Shown one piece after another: positions 14,874 through 25,010 of a stretch of DNA of 41,380 bases. The notes under the pieces are model-generated. The model had not been told where the DNA came from. It did not search any database and worked only from the letters and a program-made list of their open reading frames with translations. The first letter of the stretch is position 1, and every line of letters starts with the position of its first letter. Source of the DNA: JAGMES01 sp023128035 (lineage in GTDB: Bacteria > Bacillota > Halanaerobiia > DY22613); the NCBI GenBank assembly GCA_030627905.1, contig DAOVRZ010000041.1:1-41380 (forward strand), in the 5' to 3' direction. A program made the translations under genes and the position numbers.

Positions 14874-17555
14874 GTGAATAATAAAAAAAGAGTTGGGTAT
14901 TTTGTTTGTCTTATTCTAGGGGTGTTTCTATTAATACTTAATCCAATAGTTCTAGCAAGCTCAAGTGATGGGAATCAGGTAGAGAATGATCCAGAAAAAA
15001 TATTTGATGATTACTTCCTTATAGGATTAACAGAATTATATTTTGGTTCAAATAAATTGGAAGGTAATCTAGAAGTAATTGATGGGGTTGAAGATTTTGA
15101 AGAAAAAGTTAATAAAGGACGTTTGACTTTTTATCTTAAAGGGAAAATAAAAGGTAAGTATCTGCTAACTGCCTGGCTAGATACAGAAGAAAAGAAACTT
15201 GATGAGTTATTTAGCAGTCTTGGGGAGTGTAAAATAAATACTCCATTTGAAAAATTAGACCCGGAAAAATATTATCCTATTTATGGTGATAGTTCAACGA
15301 TAACTTCAGATGTACATACTGTAGGAAAACTTTATCTTTGCTTAGAAAGTGAAGAATTTAAAGCTTTATGGGGAAATTATAAAGTTGATTTTGATAGTAA
15401 TGAGTTAATCTCTTTTAATAGGTTATGTTATGGATTTAATGCAGTTTATCAGGAGAAGGGTTCAGTTAATGTTTTCTGGCACAAACCTTTTAGTCTTCAT
15501 TCCAGGGATGTAATGGAAGTTACTGGAGGAATGCTTTACTATCTAAAACATGATGATCTGGTTATTGGAACTGAAAATTTAAAATTAGAACTAAGGGATG
15601 CAACTACTAATCGAGTCCTAAAAACTATTGATTTGGTAGTTGATCAGGATTATGAATTAAATTATTTGCAGGGTCGAATTATTCTTAAAAGCAAAGTAGA
15701 TTTACATAGTGATAATGATTTAATTCAGGATGAAGAAGGCAATGACAGTTATTATCTAATTGCAGAGTATGATTATAACTATGATCATCAAAAGAATGAT
15801 AATGATGGTTATGGTCTGGAAACTGCTTATGTAGTATCAGATAAAGCTTATATAAGTGGAACTTATATTCATGAGCAGTATAATGATGGGGCAACTTATC
15901 AAATTTATGGTTTTAACTTAGACTATAGTCCTTTAAAGAAGACGAATTTTAAAGTCGCTTGGGCTAAATCAGAGAATATTATGTCAGGGAATTATATCTC
16001 CTATGATGGAGGATTAACTTATAATGAAGTAGCTTTAACTGATGCTGATAACTCTTCTTCAGCCTGGAATCTGGAATTAGAACAGGAAATAACCGGAATA
16101 GAGAATGGAAAGTTTGCCGGTTATTATAGTTTGACAGAAGAGGGTTTTTCTAGTGGGAGTAAGATTGTCAGTGAAGATGAGATTAACTATGGATTCAGTT
16201 TATTAGGAAAGATAGAGGATGTAACAACACGGTTAAGTTATGACAAAAAAGAAAGAAATGCAGAAGATACTTTCATAATTGGTTTGAACCTTAATAATAA
16301 GTATAATGATAAGTTAGATTTAGAGGGAGAAATAAGGTATAAAAAAGTAAAGAGTACTGAAGAAAAAAATAATATAACTTGCGCTATAGGTTTTGATTAT
16401 CAGTTAGATGAAAACAAAAATATTTATGGTAGTCAGCAGTTTACAATAAGTAAAAAGAATATGGCTCGAAATGACTTAACAAAGCTTGGTCGTAAACTAA
16501 GACATGGTAAATGGATTTTCAATGTAGAAGGAACTGTCGGTAGTGATGATAGTTTAATTTTTGGTGCTGGTTATCAGTTAAATGAAAATAGTGAAATCTA
16601 TACTACAATACAGAGAAATTTTGCAGATAAAGGCGAGGCAAGTACTGAAACTACTATTGGAACAAAGTCAAAACTAAATCAAGATGTTGAAGTCTATGGT
16701 GAGCATAGAACAGATGATAGTAATAAAGGGACACAGGAGAGTAATGTATTAGGGGTTGATTATTCTCCACTTGATAATTGGTTGTTTACTTTTGATTTTA
16801 GTAAGAGTAAAGTTAATAAAGAGAATGATAGTACTATTGATAGAAACATAATTAGCTTTGGTTCCTATTATAATGGTCAAGATATAAAATATGCTAATAG
16901 AATGGAATGTCGAACAGATAGTGGTAATAAAGATTTGGAGCAGTTTATTTTGACAGGAGATTTATCCTGGCAGTATAATGAAGAATTTACTCTCTTATCT
17001 GAAGCCGAATATTTCAAAGAAAATGAGGTAGAAGAAGAAAAATATATCAAAGGGACTATCGGTGCTGCCTATCGTCCTATTGAACTGGATAGACTTAATT
17101 TGATCGGTAAATATACCTATCTGGAGGAGATAACTTCTGTAGATGACGAAGATGAAACTGATAATTATCCAGTTGAAAAGGCCCAAGTATTTGCTATAGA
17201 AGGTATTTATGATTTAACAGCAAAGTGGCAGTTAGCCGAAAAGTTGGCTTATAAGAAGGGTGATGTTAAGTTAACTACAGAAAATGAAAATTGGATTACC
17301 AGTGAGACCTATCTCTGGATTAACAGGCTTAAATATAAGTGGAGATATGATATTGAATTATTTACTGAATACCGAATCTTAGCCAACAAATTGGCAGAAG
17401 ATAAAAAGAGTGGATTTTTGCTAGGAGTATATAAAGATTTTCCTAAGAATATGAAATTGGGTTTAGGTTATAACTTTACTGATTTTAATGATGATTTGAC
17501 CGATTTAGATTATGAGGCTAAAGGATTTTTTGTTAACTTGATTAAAGCCTGGTAG
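14874..17555 (+). CDS. Outer-membrane beta-barrel surface protein
   Basis: 893 aa from GTG 14874. A signal peptide ('FVCLILGVFLLILNPIVLA') is followed by a mature N-terminal domain with 'YYPIYGDSSTITSD' and 'LWGNYKVDFDSNEL', seen in a group of large cell-surface proteins that accompany DUF11 proteins. From about residue 330 to the end it consists of alternating short beta-strands rich in Tyr/Asn/Asp/Lys with aromatic ends, closing with 'LGLGYNFTDFND...FFVNLIKAW', as expected for an outer-membrane barrel. GGGGGAA precedes GTG 14874. An in-frame TTG at 14814, with GGGGGG in front, would add 20 residues before the signal peptide. The gene lies 36 bp before the giant LRR gene, so the two are probably co-transcribed from site 2. 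It could export or anchor the neighbour (inference). Confidence 0.75.
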   Translation: MNNKKRVGYFVCLILGVFLLILNPIVLASSSDGNQVENDPEKIFDDYFLIGLTELYFGSNKLEGNLEVIDGVEDFEEKVNKGRLTFYLKGKIKGKYLLTAWLDTEEKKLDELFSSLGECKINTPFEKLDPEKYYPIYGDSSTITSDVHTVGKLYLCLESEEFKALWGNYKVDFDSNELISFNRLCYGFNAVYQEKGSVNVFWHKPFSLHSRDVMEVTGGMLYYLKHDDLVIGTENLKLELRDATTNRVLKTIDLVVDQDYELNYLQGRIILKSKVDLHSDNDLIQDEEGNDSYYLIAEYDYNYDHQKNDNDGYGLETAYVVSDKAYISGTYIHEQYNDGATYQIYGFNLDYSPLKKTNFKVAWAKSENIMSGNYISYDGGLTYNEVALTDADNSSSAWNLELEQEITGIENGKFAGYYSLTEEGFSSGSKIVSEDEINYGFSLLGKIEDVTTRLSYDKKERNAEDTFIIGLNLNNKYNDKLDLEGEIRYKKVKSTEEKNNITCAIGFDYQLDENKNIYGSQQFTISKKNMARNDLTKLGRKLRHGKWIFNVEGTVGSDDSLIFGAGYQLNENSEIYTTIQRNFADKGEASTETTIGTKSKLNQDVEVYGEHRTDDSNKGTQESNVLGVDYSPLDNWLFTFDFSKSKVNKENDSTIDRNIISFGSYYNGQDIKYANRMECRTDSGNKDLEQFILTGDLSWQYNEEFTLLSEAEYFKENEVEEEKYIKGTIGAAYRPIELDRLNLIGKYTYLEEITSVDDEDETDNYPVEKAQVFAIEGIYDLTAKWQLAEKLAYKKGDVKLTTENENWITSETYLWINRLKYKWRYDIELFTEYRILANKLAEDKKSGFLLGVYKDFPKNMKLGLGYNFTDFNDDLTDLDYEAKGFFVNLIKAW

Positions 17556-17591
17556 TAAGAATAGAATGCTTAATCAGAAAGGAGATTAAAT

Positions 17592-20500
17592 ATGTTTGAA
17601 AAAAATGAAAACAAGTTATTGTTGTTAATTATATTTATAGGTATTTTGATAAGTTTTAGTTTTGGAACTAATTATAAAGTATATGCTGATAATATAATAG
17701 ATTTCCCTGATAATTATTTAAAACAGGCGTTACTAAATTCAGGTGTAGATTCTAATGGAGATGGAGAGATTAGTGTAAGTGAAGCAGAAGCAGTAACATC
17801 TTTAATGAGTTTATATGGAGGGAATATTAGTGATATAACTGGTTTAGAATACTTTACATCTTTAACAAGTTTAAATTTAATGGATAATAATATAAGTGAT
17901 ATAAGTCCATTATTAAAATTACCAAAGTTATCTTTATTAGCTTTGATAAATAATAATTCTATTTATGACGATACAGTTAACAATGCTGTTTATTTAGGTG
18001 AGCTCCAAGGTTATTTTGCTACTTATAAGGTATGGGTACCTGCTGGTTTTGTTGTAAATAGTAGTAAGGTGAGTGAAGCAGAGTTAGATGGAGCCAGTCT
18101 TGAACTGGAGTTATATCCTACAACCTTTGCTGATAGTAATCTGAATAAAGAAAATTTTATATTAGAAGCTGTCCCTTCTTCTTTAACTATTGATAGAGTA
18201 GAATATATTGATAGTAAACATGCTAGGTTGTATTTTTCACATGATGGTTCTGATATTGACGGTAATTTAAAAATAACAATTAAAGGAGTAGAATTAACTG
18301 ACAGCAGTTTAGAGTTGACTTTTAAAGATGATATCCCTTTGGATATTGTTGATGATAATGAATTAATTGCTGTTAATCATGATGGAGATATAAAAGAAGG
18401 TCAGGAAAACGGGGAAATACTAACGGTAAAAATATATGGAGGACAGTTTACAAAAAATATTAATTCTGATAACTGGACAATAAGTAATTTACCTAATGGT
18501 ATTGCTAAAGGAAGTATGACAAGAATAGATGATACTTCAGTAGAGATAGAACTTAGTGGTAATTCAACAGGTGGATATAATCTTAATACCATCAATCTTA
18601 CTGTGAGTTGTACTGTAGATGAGTATGTAGATTCAACGGGAGGGAAAACTCTTGAAGCCATTTTAATAAATGATAATACTGCACCAGGTGTAAGTAGTTT
18701 GAGTCCAACAAATGGAAATGATAATTTAGGATATGATATTAATTTAGCAATTACTTTTGATGAAAATGTAATTATAGGAATAGGAAATATTAGTCTATAT
18801 CAAGCTTCTGATAATAGTCTAGTAGAAAGAATAGATGTAACAACAGGACAGCTAACAGGTAGTGGAACAAAAGCAATAATCATAGACCTAGTTACAACTC
18901 TTGCTGGAGGAACAGAATATTATCTGCAAATAGATGAAACATGCTTTAAGGATGTGAAGGGCAACTATTATGCTGGAATAACAGATAAAATAAGCTGGAA
19001 GTTCACAACTGTGATAGATTTTCCTGATGAAAATTTTAAGAACGCTTTAATTGATAAATATATAAATAATAAAGTTATTGATGATAATGGTGATGGAGAG
19101 ATCAGTGTTAGTGAAGCAAAAAGTGTAATATCTTGGGATTTTTCGAGGAGAAGAATTAGGGATATAACTGGTTTGGAATATTTTACATCTTTAACTGGGT
19201 TATACTTGGCTGAAAACCAAATAAGTGATATAAGCCCATTATCAGGATTAACAACTTTAACTGAGCTAAATTTGGAGTATAATAATATAAGTGATATAAG
19301 TTCATTATCAGGATTAGCATCTTTAGAGTATCTAAAGTTATCGGCAAATCAAATAAGTGACATAACACCATTATCATATTTATCATCTTTAGAATTCTTA
19401 ATGATTAGATTAAATAAGATAAGTAATTTAAGTCCTCTGGCTAATTTAACATCTTTAAATAATTTATATTTAGCTGCTAATCAAATAAGTGATTTAAAGC
19501 CGTTATCAGACTTAAAATCTTTGGAAGTGTTAAATTTAAATGAAAACAATATAAGTGATTTAAATCCTTTATCAGAGTTATATTTTTTAAAAGAATTATA
19601 TTTAAATTGGAATGAAATAAGTGATCTAACGCCTTTATCAAATTTAACTTCTTTAATAAAACTAGAGGTATATCTTAATGAAATAAGCAATTTAAATCCA
19701 TTATCGGGGTTAACTTCTTTAGAACACTTATTTTTGCCTGAGAATAATATAAGCGATATAACGCCTTTATCTGGCTTAACATCTTTGAAATATTTACATT
19801 TAAGCACGAATAATATAAGTGATTTAAATCCTTTGAAAAATTTACTTAACTTAACCGAAGTAAATCTATGTACTAATAATATAAGTGACATAGCTCCACT
19901 AAAAGATTTAACTTCTTTGACAAAATTATATTTATATAATAATCATGTAAAGGATACAACCCCTTTATCTAATCTTACAGCTTTAAATGAACTTTGTTTA
20001 GGTAAAAACAACATAAGTGATATAACACCTTTAGCAAGTTTAAATTGTCTAATTTCCTTAGAATTAGATAATAATAATATTAGTGATATAAGTCCATTGT
20101 CAGAGTTAACATCTTTAGAGAAGTTAGTTTTGCAATATAATGATGTAAGAGATATACGTCCGTTATCCGGTTTAACTACTCTGATAAACGGGTATCTGCT
20201 GTATCTTAACCATTGTCCTTTTTATGATAGTGATACTAACAATGCTATTAAGTTAGGTCAACTTGGCAGACATTATTATTATGAGGTATGGGTACCTGCT
20301 GGTTTTGTGACAGATAGTAGTGGAATGACTGAAGCCGAGTTGGATAATGCTACTATTGATCTAGAGATTTATCCAACAACTTTTGCTGACGGTAGTTTAG
20401 ATCCTGCCAACTTTGTCCTGGAGAATGTTCCGAATGGAGTAAGTATTGAAAGTGTAGATTATATAGATGATAATGAATGTAGAGTCAATCTAGCATTTGA

Positions 20501-23500
20501 TGGTACAGATTTTGTTAATGATTATACTGATCTTAAATTGAAAATTAAGGCTGCTGAATTAGCCACTGATGATTATGGATATACTTATTCAGCTAGTAAT
20601 AATACGCAGCTGATATTTGAAGATGATATGCCAAATATCGGGGCAAGTGAAACTCCACCAGGTGGACATAGTGTAAGTTTTGATGACGAGATAATAAATA
20701 ATAGCGAAAAGGATTCAGTATCATTTACATTTACTAATGCAGAAGTAAATACTAAGTATGATTATACCATAACTAGTAGTGAAGGTGGAACAGATATAAC
20801 AGGCAGTGGTACGGTATTATCAGCGGGACAAACAATATCAGGTATAGATGTAAGTGGATTAAATGATGGTACACTGACCTTAAGCGTAATTTTGACAGAT
20901 AGTGTTGGAAAGCAAGCGAGTGCAGTAACAGATACGGCATTATTAGACACAACACCTCCAAGTGGATATAGTGCAAATATAGACCAGAGTGTGGTGAATG
21001 ACAGTAACAAGTCTGCAATATCATTTACATTTGCTAATGCAGAACAAGAAGCAACATATAATTACAGTATAAATGATACAAATGGAGAGACATCAGCAAT
21101 AACAGGAAGTGGAACAATAAATACAGCAGCAGAGCAGATAAGTAATATAGATGTAAGTAGTTTAGATGATGGAGAGTTGACATTAAGTGTAACTCTAACA
21201 GATACGGCTGGAAATACAGGTAATGAAGCAACAGATACAGTTAAGAAGGATACAGTAGCACCAACATTAACAGAAGTAACGATTAGCTCAAATAATGCAG
21301 ATAGCACACAGGCAACAGTAGGTGATACAGTAAGCTTAAATATTACAGCCAGTGAAGAGATAAAAGAACCTGTAGTAACTATAGCTGGTAATGTTGCAAC
21401 AATTGTAGATGATAGTGATGGAGATGCCACAACCTGGCAGGCAGAATATATTAAGCAGAGTGGAGATCCAGTAGGAGAGGTAGAGTTTAAAATAGATTGT
21501 GAAGATTTAGCTGGAAATATTGGGTCAGAGGTGATAAAGACAACCGATGGAAGTAGAGTAACCTTTGATGAAACATATCCAGCAGGGTATAGTGTAAGCA
21601 TAGATCAGAGTGTGATAAATGAGAGTAACCAGAAAGTAATGTCTTTTACATTTAGAGAAGCCGAAATAGAATCAATATATAATTATAGTATAGATGATAC
21701 AAATGGAGAGACATCAGCAGTAACAGGAAGTGGTACAATAAATACAGCAGCAGAGCAGATAAGCGGTATAGATGTAAGCAGTTTAGATGATGGAGAGTTA
21801 ACATTAAGTGTAACTCTAACAGATGACGCAGGAAACGCTGGAACTGAAGTAATAGATACAGTAGAGAAAGACACACTAATATCTTATATAACTAATTTTA
21901 GTCCAGCAACAGGCAAGACTGATGTTGGGGTAAATGATAATTTACAATTAACATTTAATGAAGAAGTACAGCTAGGTTCAGGTAGTATCATAATTAAGAA
22001 AACAGATGACGATAGTTTAGTAGAAACAATAGAGGTTAACGGTAAGCAAGTAAGTGGTGGTGGAACAAATACCATTACAATAGATCCCGCTAAGAGTTTT
22101 AACGGCAATACTGGATATTATGTTCAAATAAATAATACAGCATTCAATGATAATGCTGGCAATAAATATCCTGGGTTTAATGATAAGACAAGCTGGGAGT
22201 TCACAACAATAGCAAGACCTGAAATGGAAGTTGTTATGTATGATTCCTATGAAAAAGGCGATACTCTGGCAGCAGGTGAAATAATTACCTATCACATAGA
22301 GATAAGAAATACGGGTATAGCTAATTTAACAAATGCAGAAGTGTTTGCTCAAATACCATCAAATACAAGTTATGTAAGTGGTTCAACGAGATTAAATGGT
22401 GAAGTGATTGCTGATGATAATGGAGATTGTCCACTGCTCAAAGGTTATGCTGTAAATAGCTCTGGGGCAGAAGATGGGATTATTAATCAGGGTAGTGTAG
22501 ATCATGTTACAATAATATATCAAACAAAGGTAGTAACAGAAGTAGTTATTGGAACAGTAATTAGTAATCAGGTTGAACTTTATGGTACAGGAGAAAATGG
22601 AGATTTGATAGTACCTGTATTAAGTGATGATCCTGATACTGAAGTAAGTGCTGATGCCACTTTCAGTCTGGTTGGAGATTCGGCAATCCTTGATGCTGTC
22701 AGAGAAGTAGTTGATAAAAATGGTGGTGATGTAGAGGCTGGAGATGAACTACAGTGTAATACCCTAATTACTAATCTTGGTTCAAGGGATGCTAATGGAG
22801 TTAGCTTAAGTGATCGAATACCTAAAAATACCACTTTGATTCCTGATAGTATAATGATAGAAGTTGTAGAACAGAACAATGTAAATGTTATGAATAATAA
22901 GGCTCAGTCTGAAATACTATATACCATAACAGAAGATGGGGAGTTAATAGTAGATATAGGTGTTCTATCTCCAGGTGCCAAGATTTTAGTTTCATTTGAA
23001 GCTAAGGTTGATGAAGAAGTTGAAAATGTTGATGTAACTGTAATTACCAGCCAGGGTACTGTTTCATCAGAAAATACACCTGATGAAAAGACCGATGACG
23101 ATGGAGATGATAGTAATGGTGATCAAGCAAACGAAATTGTTGTAGGTAAATACCCGTTATTAAGGTCTGTAATGAAACTTAAAGACATTAATGGTGGAGA
23201 TATTAACCCAGGAGATGTAATAGAGTACACAATTAATATAGGAAATAAAGGTAATGCGCCAGCAACAGAACTAAATATAACAAATCAAATTCCAGATACC
23301 TTAGAATATATTGCAGAGAGTACTCAAATGGATGGAATGTTCCTGGTTGATAATGCAGAAGGCAAGTCTAAACTTCTTGATGGGATAGATTATGGTCTAA
23401 TCGAAGCAGGTGAGACAGTTAAGATTAAGTATCAGGCAAAAATTCCTGAAGATACAGAAGAAAATACAATAATAGAAAATCAAGCGGAATATACAGCAGT

Positions 23501-25010
23501 AGCAAGGGCTGAAGATACCAGTAATCCTATTGATAAAGAACTTTCAGGAAGTACAGGAAAAGAAGACTGTCGAATACAGATAGGTGGTATTCCAGGTAAG
23601 GTTAACATAAGTGGAGAGGTAGGCAGTCTGATTGGTAATCTACCTGCTGGTTGGATAGTTGAAATCTGGGCAGGTAATAATATACTGGGTCAAAAAACAG
23701 TGGCAAAAGATGGAGTGTTTAACTTTAAAGGTTTATCTGCAGATAATAGTTACCGCTTAATTGTAAGACATCCAGAAACTGATGTTGTTTATTATGAAAT
23801 AGTAGTAGATGGATTAACCGAGGGTTCTAATGAAAATAAAGGGTTATTACCGATGGATCCTTCAGGTATTATTTACGATTCAATAAGTAGAGAACCAGTT
23901 GAAGGAGCTACTGTAACTCTAATTGAGCCAGATGGCACCCCCCCAGTACCTGAAAATTACCTGGGTGATGGACAGCAGGGGCAGGTAACTGGTTCAGATG
24001 GATTTTACCGTTTTGACCTTGATTTTAATCAGGCAAGTGCAGGTAAATATGAAATTAAAGTTACATCCCCAGAGGGATATTCAAACAAGACACCTTCAAT
24101 AATTATTGAACCTGCTTTAGATCCTGAGAAGGAAGCATATGATCCAACATATGAAGCGAATCCATTTGAAGTGGTAGATGTAGTGACAGCTCCTGTTATT
24201 GGAGAAGATACAACCTATTATCTAGCATTTGATCTGGAAGCAGGAGACCCAAATATATTAAACAACCATATTCCAGTTGATCCTAATAATGCAGAGATAC
24301 TTACAGTAAGTAAAACAGCCAATAAGCGTAAGGTAACAATTGGTGATTTTGTGACATATCAAATTGAAGTTAGTAATGACTCCGGACAAAGGATAGATTC
24401 TTTTACAATTTATGATAAGATACCTGCTGGATTTAAATATGTAGAAGGTTCAGCAACAATAAAAGAAGATGGTGGTAATAAAGAAAGTATAGAAACCAGT
24501 GGGGAACGTTTAATTAATTGGAGTCAATTGGAACTTAATAATGATCAAAGCTTGACAATAACCTATACTCTTGTAGTAGGAACAGGTGTTGTTAAAAATC
24601 AGGAATATACTAATAAAGCCTATGTAAAAAAAGAGGATATATTGATTTCAAATATAGCAGAGGCTTCTGTATTGATAACTGTTGATCCTATTTTAGAAGG
24701 TTCGGGTGTTATTGGTAAGGTATTTAACGATATAAATAGTAATGGCATACAGGATAAAGGAGAGTCAGGACTTGCTGGTGTTAATATAGTATCATTAACA
24801 GGTCAAACAATAACAACAGATGATTATGGAAGATATTATTTAATAGTAGAGTATAAAGTTTCTACAAACCTTGGTCAAACTATTGTTTTGAAATTAGATA
24901 CTTCAACTTTACCGGAAGGTGCTGAAGTAATTAGTAAAAATCCAGTAATAATTAAGTTACCTGTTGGTATAATCCAAAAAGTTAATTTTGGAATTAAATT
25001 AAACAAATAA
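17592..25010 (+). CDS. Giant secreted LRR / Ig-like / DUF11 surface protein
   Basis: 2472 aa with a signal peptide. In order: an EF-hand-like 'DSNGDGEISVSEAE' and 2 LRRs (about 55-125); a 'VWVPAGF' domain (about 145-355); a Big_5 (SbsA) Ig-like domain (about 360-475); a second EF-hand-like motif and 16 internalin-type LRRs of 22 residues (about 485-875); a second 'VWVPAGF' domain (about 895-1015); Ig-like modules (about 1020-1430); a second Big_5; three DUF11 domains (about 1545-1990); carboxypeptidase-regulatory-like beta-sandwiches; another DUF11 (about 2235-2360); and an SdrD B-like calcium-binding domain ('VFNDINSNGIQDKGE') near the C terminus. No LPXTG, SLH or membrane anchor is seen. 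ATG 17592 has AAGGAG in front. It is likely an adhesin or cell-contact protein held by the neighbouring barrel. Confidence 0.88.
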   Translation: MFEKNENKLLLLIIFIGILISFSFGTNYKVYADNIIDFPDNYLKQALLNSGVDSNGDGEISVSEAEAVTSLMSLYGGNISDITGLEYFTSLTSLNLMDNNISDISPLLKLPKLSLLALINNNSIYDDTVNNAVYLGELQGYFATYKVWVPAGFVVNSSKVSEAELDGASLELELYPTTFADSNLNKENFILEAVPSSLTIDRVEYIDSKHARLYFSHDGSDIDGNLKITIKGVELTDSSLELTFKDDIPLDIVDDNELIAVNHDGDIKEGQENGEILTVKIYGGQFTKNINSDNWTISNLPNGIAKGSMTRIDDTSVEIELSGNSTGGYNLNTINLTVSCTVDEYVDSTGGKTLEAILINDNTAPGVSSLSPTNGNDNLGYDINLAITFDENVIIGIGNISLYQASDNSLVERIDVTTGQLTGSGTKAIIIDLVTTLAGGTEYYLQIDETCFKDVKGNYYAGITDKISWKFTTVIDFPDENFKNALIDKYINNKVIDDNGDGEISVSEAKSVISWDFSRRRIRDITGLEYFTSLTGLYLAENQISDISPLSGLTTLTELNLEYNNISDISSLSGLASLEYLKLSANQISDITPLSYLSSLEFLMIRLNKISNLSPLANLTSLNNLYLAANQISDLKPLSDLKSLEVLNLNENNISDLNPLSELYFLKELYLNWNEISDLTPLSNLTSLIKLEVYLNEISNLNPLSGLTSLEHLFLPENNISDITPLSGLTSLKYLHLSTNNISDLNPLKNLLNLTEVNLCTNNISDIAPLKDLTSLTKLYLYNNHVKDTTPLSNLTALNELCLGKNNISDITPLASLNCLISLELDNNNISDISPLSELTSLEKLVLQYNDVRDIRPLSGLTTLINGYLLYLNHCPFYDSDTNNAIKLGQLGRHYYYEVWVPAGFVTDSSGMTEAELDNATIDLEIYPTTFADGSLDPANFVLENVPNGVSIESVDYIDDNECRVNLAFDGTDFVNDYTDLKLKIKAAELATDDYGYTYSASNNTQLIFEDDMPNIGASETPPGGHSVSFDDEIINNSEKDSVSFTFTNAEVNTKYDYTITSSEGGTDITGSGTVLSAGQTISGIDVSGLNDGTLTLSVILTDSVGKQASAVTDTALLDTTPPSGYSANIDQSVVNDSNKSAISFTFANAEQEATYNYSINDTNGETSAITGSGTINTAAEQISNIDVSSLDDGELTLSVTLTDTAGNTGNEATDTVKKDTVAPTLTEVTISSNNADSTQATVGDTVSLNITASEEIKEPVVTIAGNVATIVDDSDGDATTWQAEYIKQSGDPVGEVEFKIDCEDLAGNIGSEVIKTTDGSRVTFDETYPAGYSVSIDQSVINESNQKVMSFTFREAEIESIYNYSIDDTNGETSAVTGSGTINTAAEQISGIDVSSLDDGELTLSVTLTDDAGNAGTEVIDTVEKDTLISYITNFSPATGKTDVGVNDNLQLTFNEEVQLGSGSIIIKKTDDDSLVETIEVNGKQVSGGGTNTITIDPAKSFNGNTGYYVQINNTAFNDNAGNKYPGFNDKTSWEFTTIARPEMEVVMYDSYEKGDTLAAGEIITYHIEIRNTGIANLTNAEVFAQIPSNTSYVSGSTRLNGEVIADDNGDCPLLKGYAVNSSGAEDGIINQGSVDHVTIIYQTKVVTEVVIGTVISNQVELYGTGENGDLIVPVLSDDPDTEVSADATFSLVGDSAILDAVREVVDKNGGDVEAGDELQCNTLITNLGSRDANGVSLSDRIPKNTTLIPDSIMIEVVEQNNVNVMNNKAQSEILYTITEDGELIVDIGVLSPGAKILVSFEAKVDEEVENVDVTVITSQGTVSSENTPDEKTDDDGDDSNGDQANEIVVGKYPLLRSVMKLKDINGGDINPGDVIEYTINIGNKGNAPATELNITNQIPDTLEYIAESTQMDGMFLVDNAEGKSKLLDGIDYGLIEAGETVKIKYQAKIPEDTEENTIIENQAEYTAVARAEDTSNPIDKELSGSTGKEDCRIQIGGIPGKVNISGEVGSLIGNLPAGWIVEIWAGNNILGQKTVAKDGVFNFKGLSADNSYRLIVRHPETDVVYYEIVVDGLTEGSNENKGLLPMDPSGIIYDSISREPVEGATVTLIEPDGTPPVPENYLGDGQQGQVTGSDGFYRFDLDFNQASAGKYEIKVTSPEGYSNKTPSIIIEPALDPEKEAYDPTYEANPFEVVDVVTAPVIGEDTTYYLAFDLEAGDPNILNNHIPVDPNNAEILTVSKTANKRKVTIGDFVTYQIEVSNDSGQRIDSFTIYDKIPAGFKYVEGSATIKEDGGNKESIETSGERLINWSQLELNNDQSLTITYTLVVGTGVVKNQEYTNKAYVKKEDILISNIAEASVLITVDPILEGSGVIGKVFNDINSNGIQDKGESGLAGVNIVSLTGQTITTDDYGRYYLIVEYKVSTNLGQTIVLKLDTSTLPEGAEVISKNPVIIKLPVGIIQKVNFGIKLNK
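19153..20212 (+). repeat. 16 tandem 66-bp leucine-rich repeat units
   Basis: Sixteen 22-codon units whose protein core is like 'ISDITPLSGLTSL' with LxxN following. The DNA shares short blocks such as AATATAAGTGATATAA, which offers material for repeat gain and loss. The first copy of the module (17820-17955) keeps only two units. Confidence 0.9.
21073..21830 (+). repeat. Two near-identical Ig-module DNA copies
   Basis: About 135 nt starting at 21073 (GATACAAATGGAGAGACATC...) recurs at 21697 with only a few scattered differences, including a run through the 'TAAEQIS.IDVSSLDDGEL' segment to 'LSVTLTD'. The copies are about 620 bp apart within the same gene and enclose a different Ig-like module, so recombination between them could remove or duplicate about 624 bp (208 codons) in frame. 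Confidence 0.85.

Noticed and set aside
19153..20212. Regular 66-bp repetition that could suggest a CRISPR array
   Set aside because: The repeats are in one reading frame, encode internalin-type LRRs, and have no unique spacers or cas genes nearby.
19183..22879. Many long minus-strand open frames across the giant surface gene
   Set aside because: They are low-complexity mirror images of repetitive coding sequence, lack ribosome sites and show no domains.
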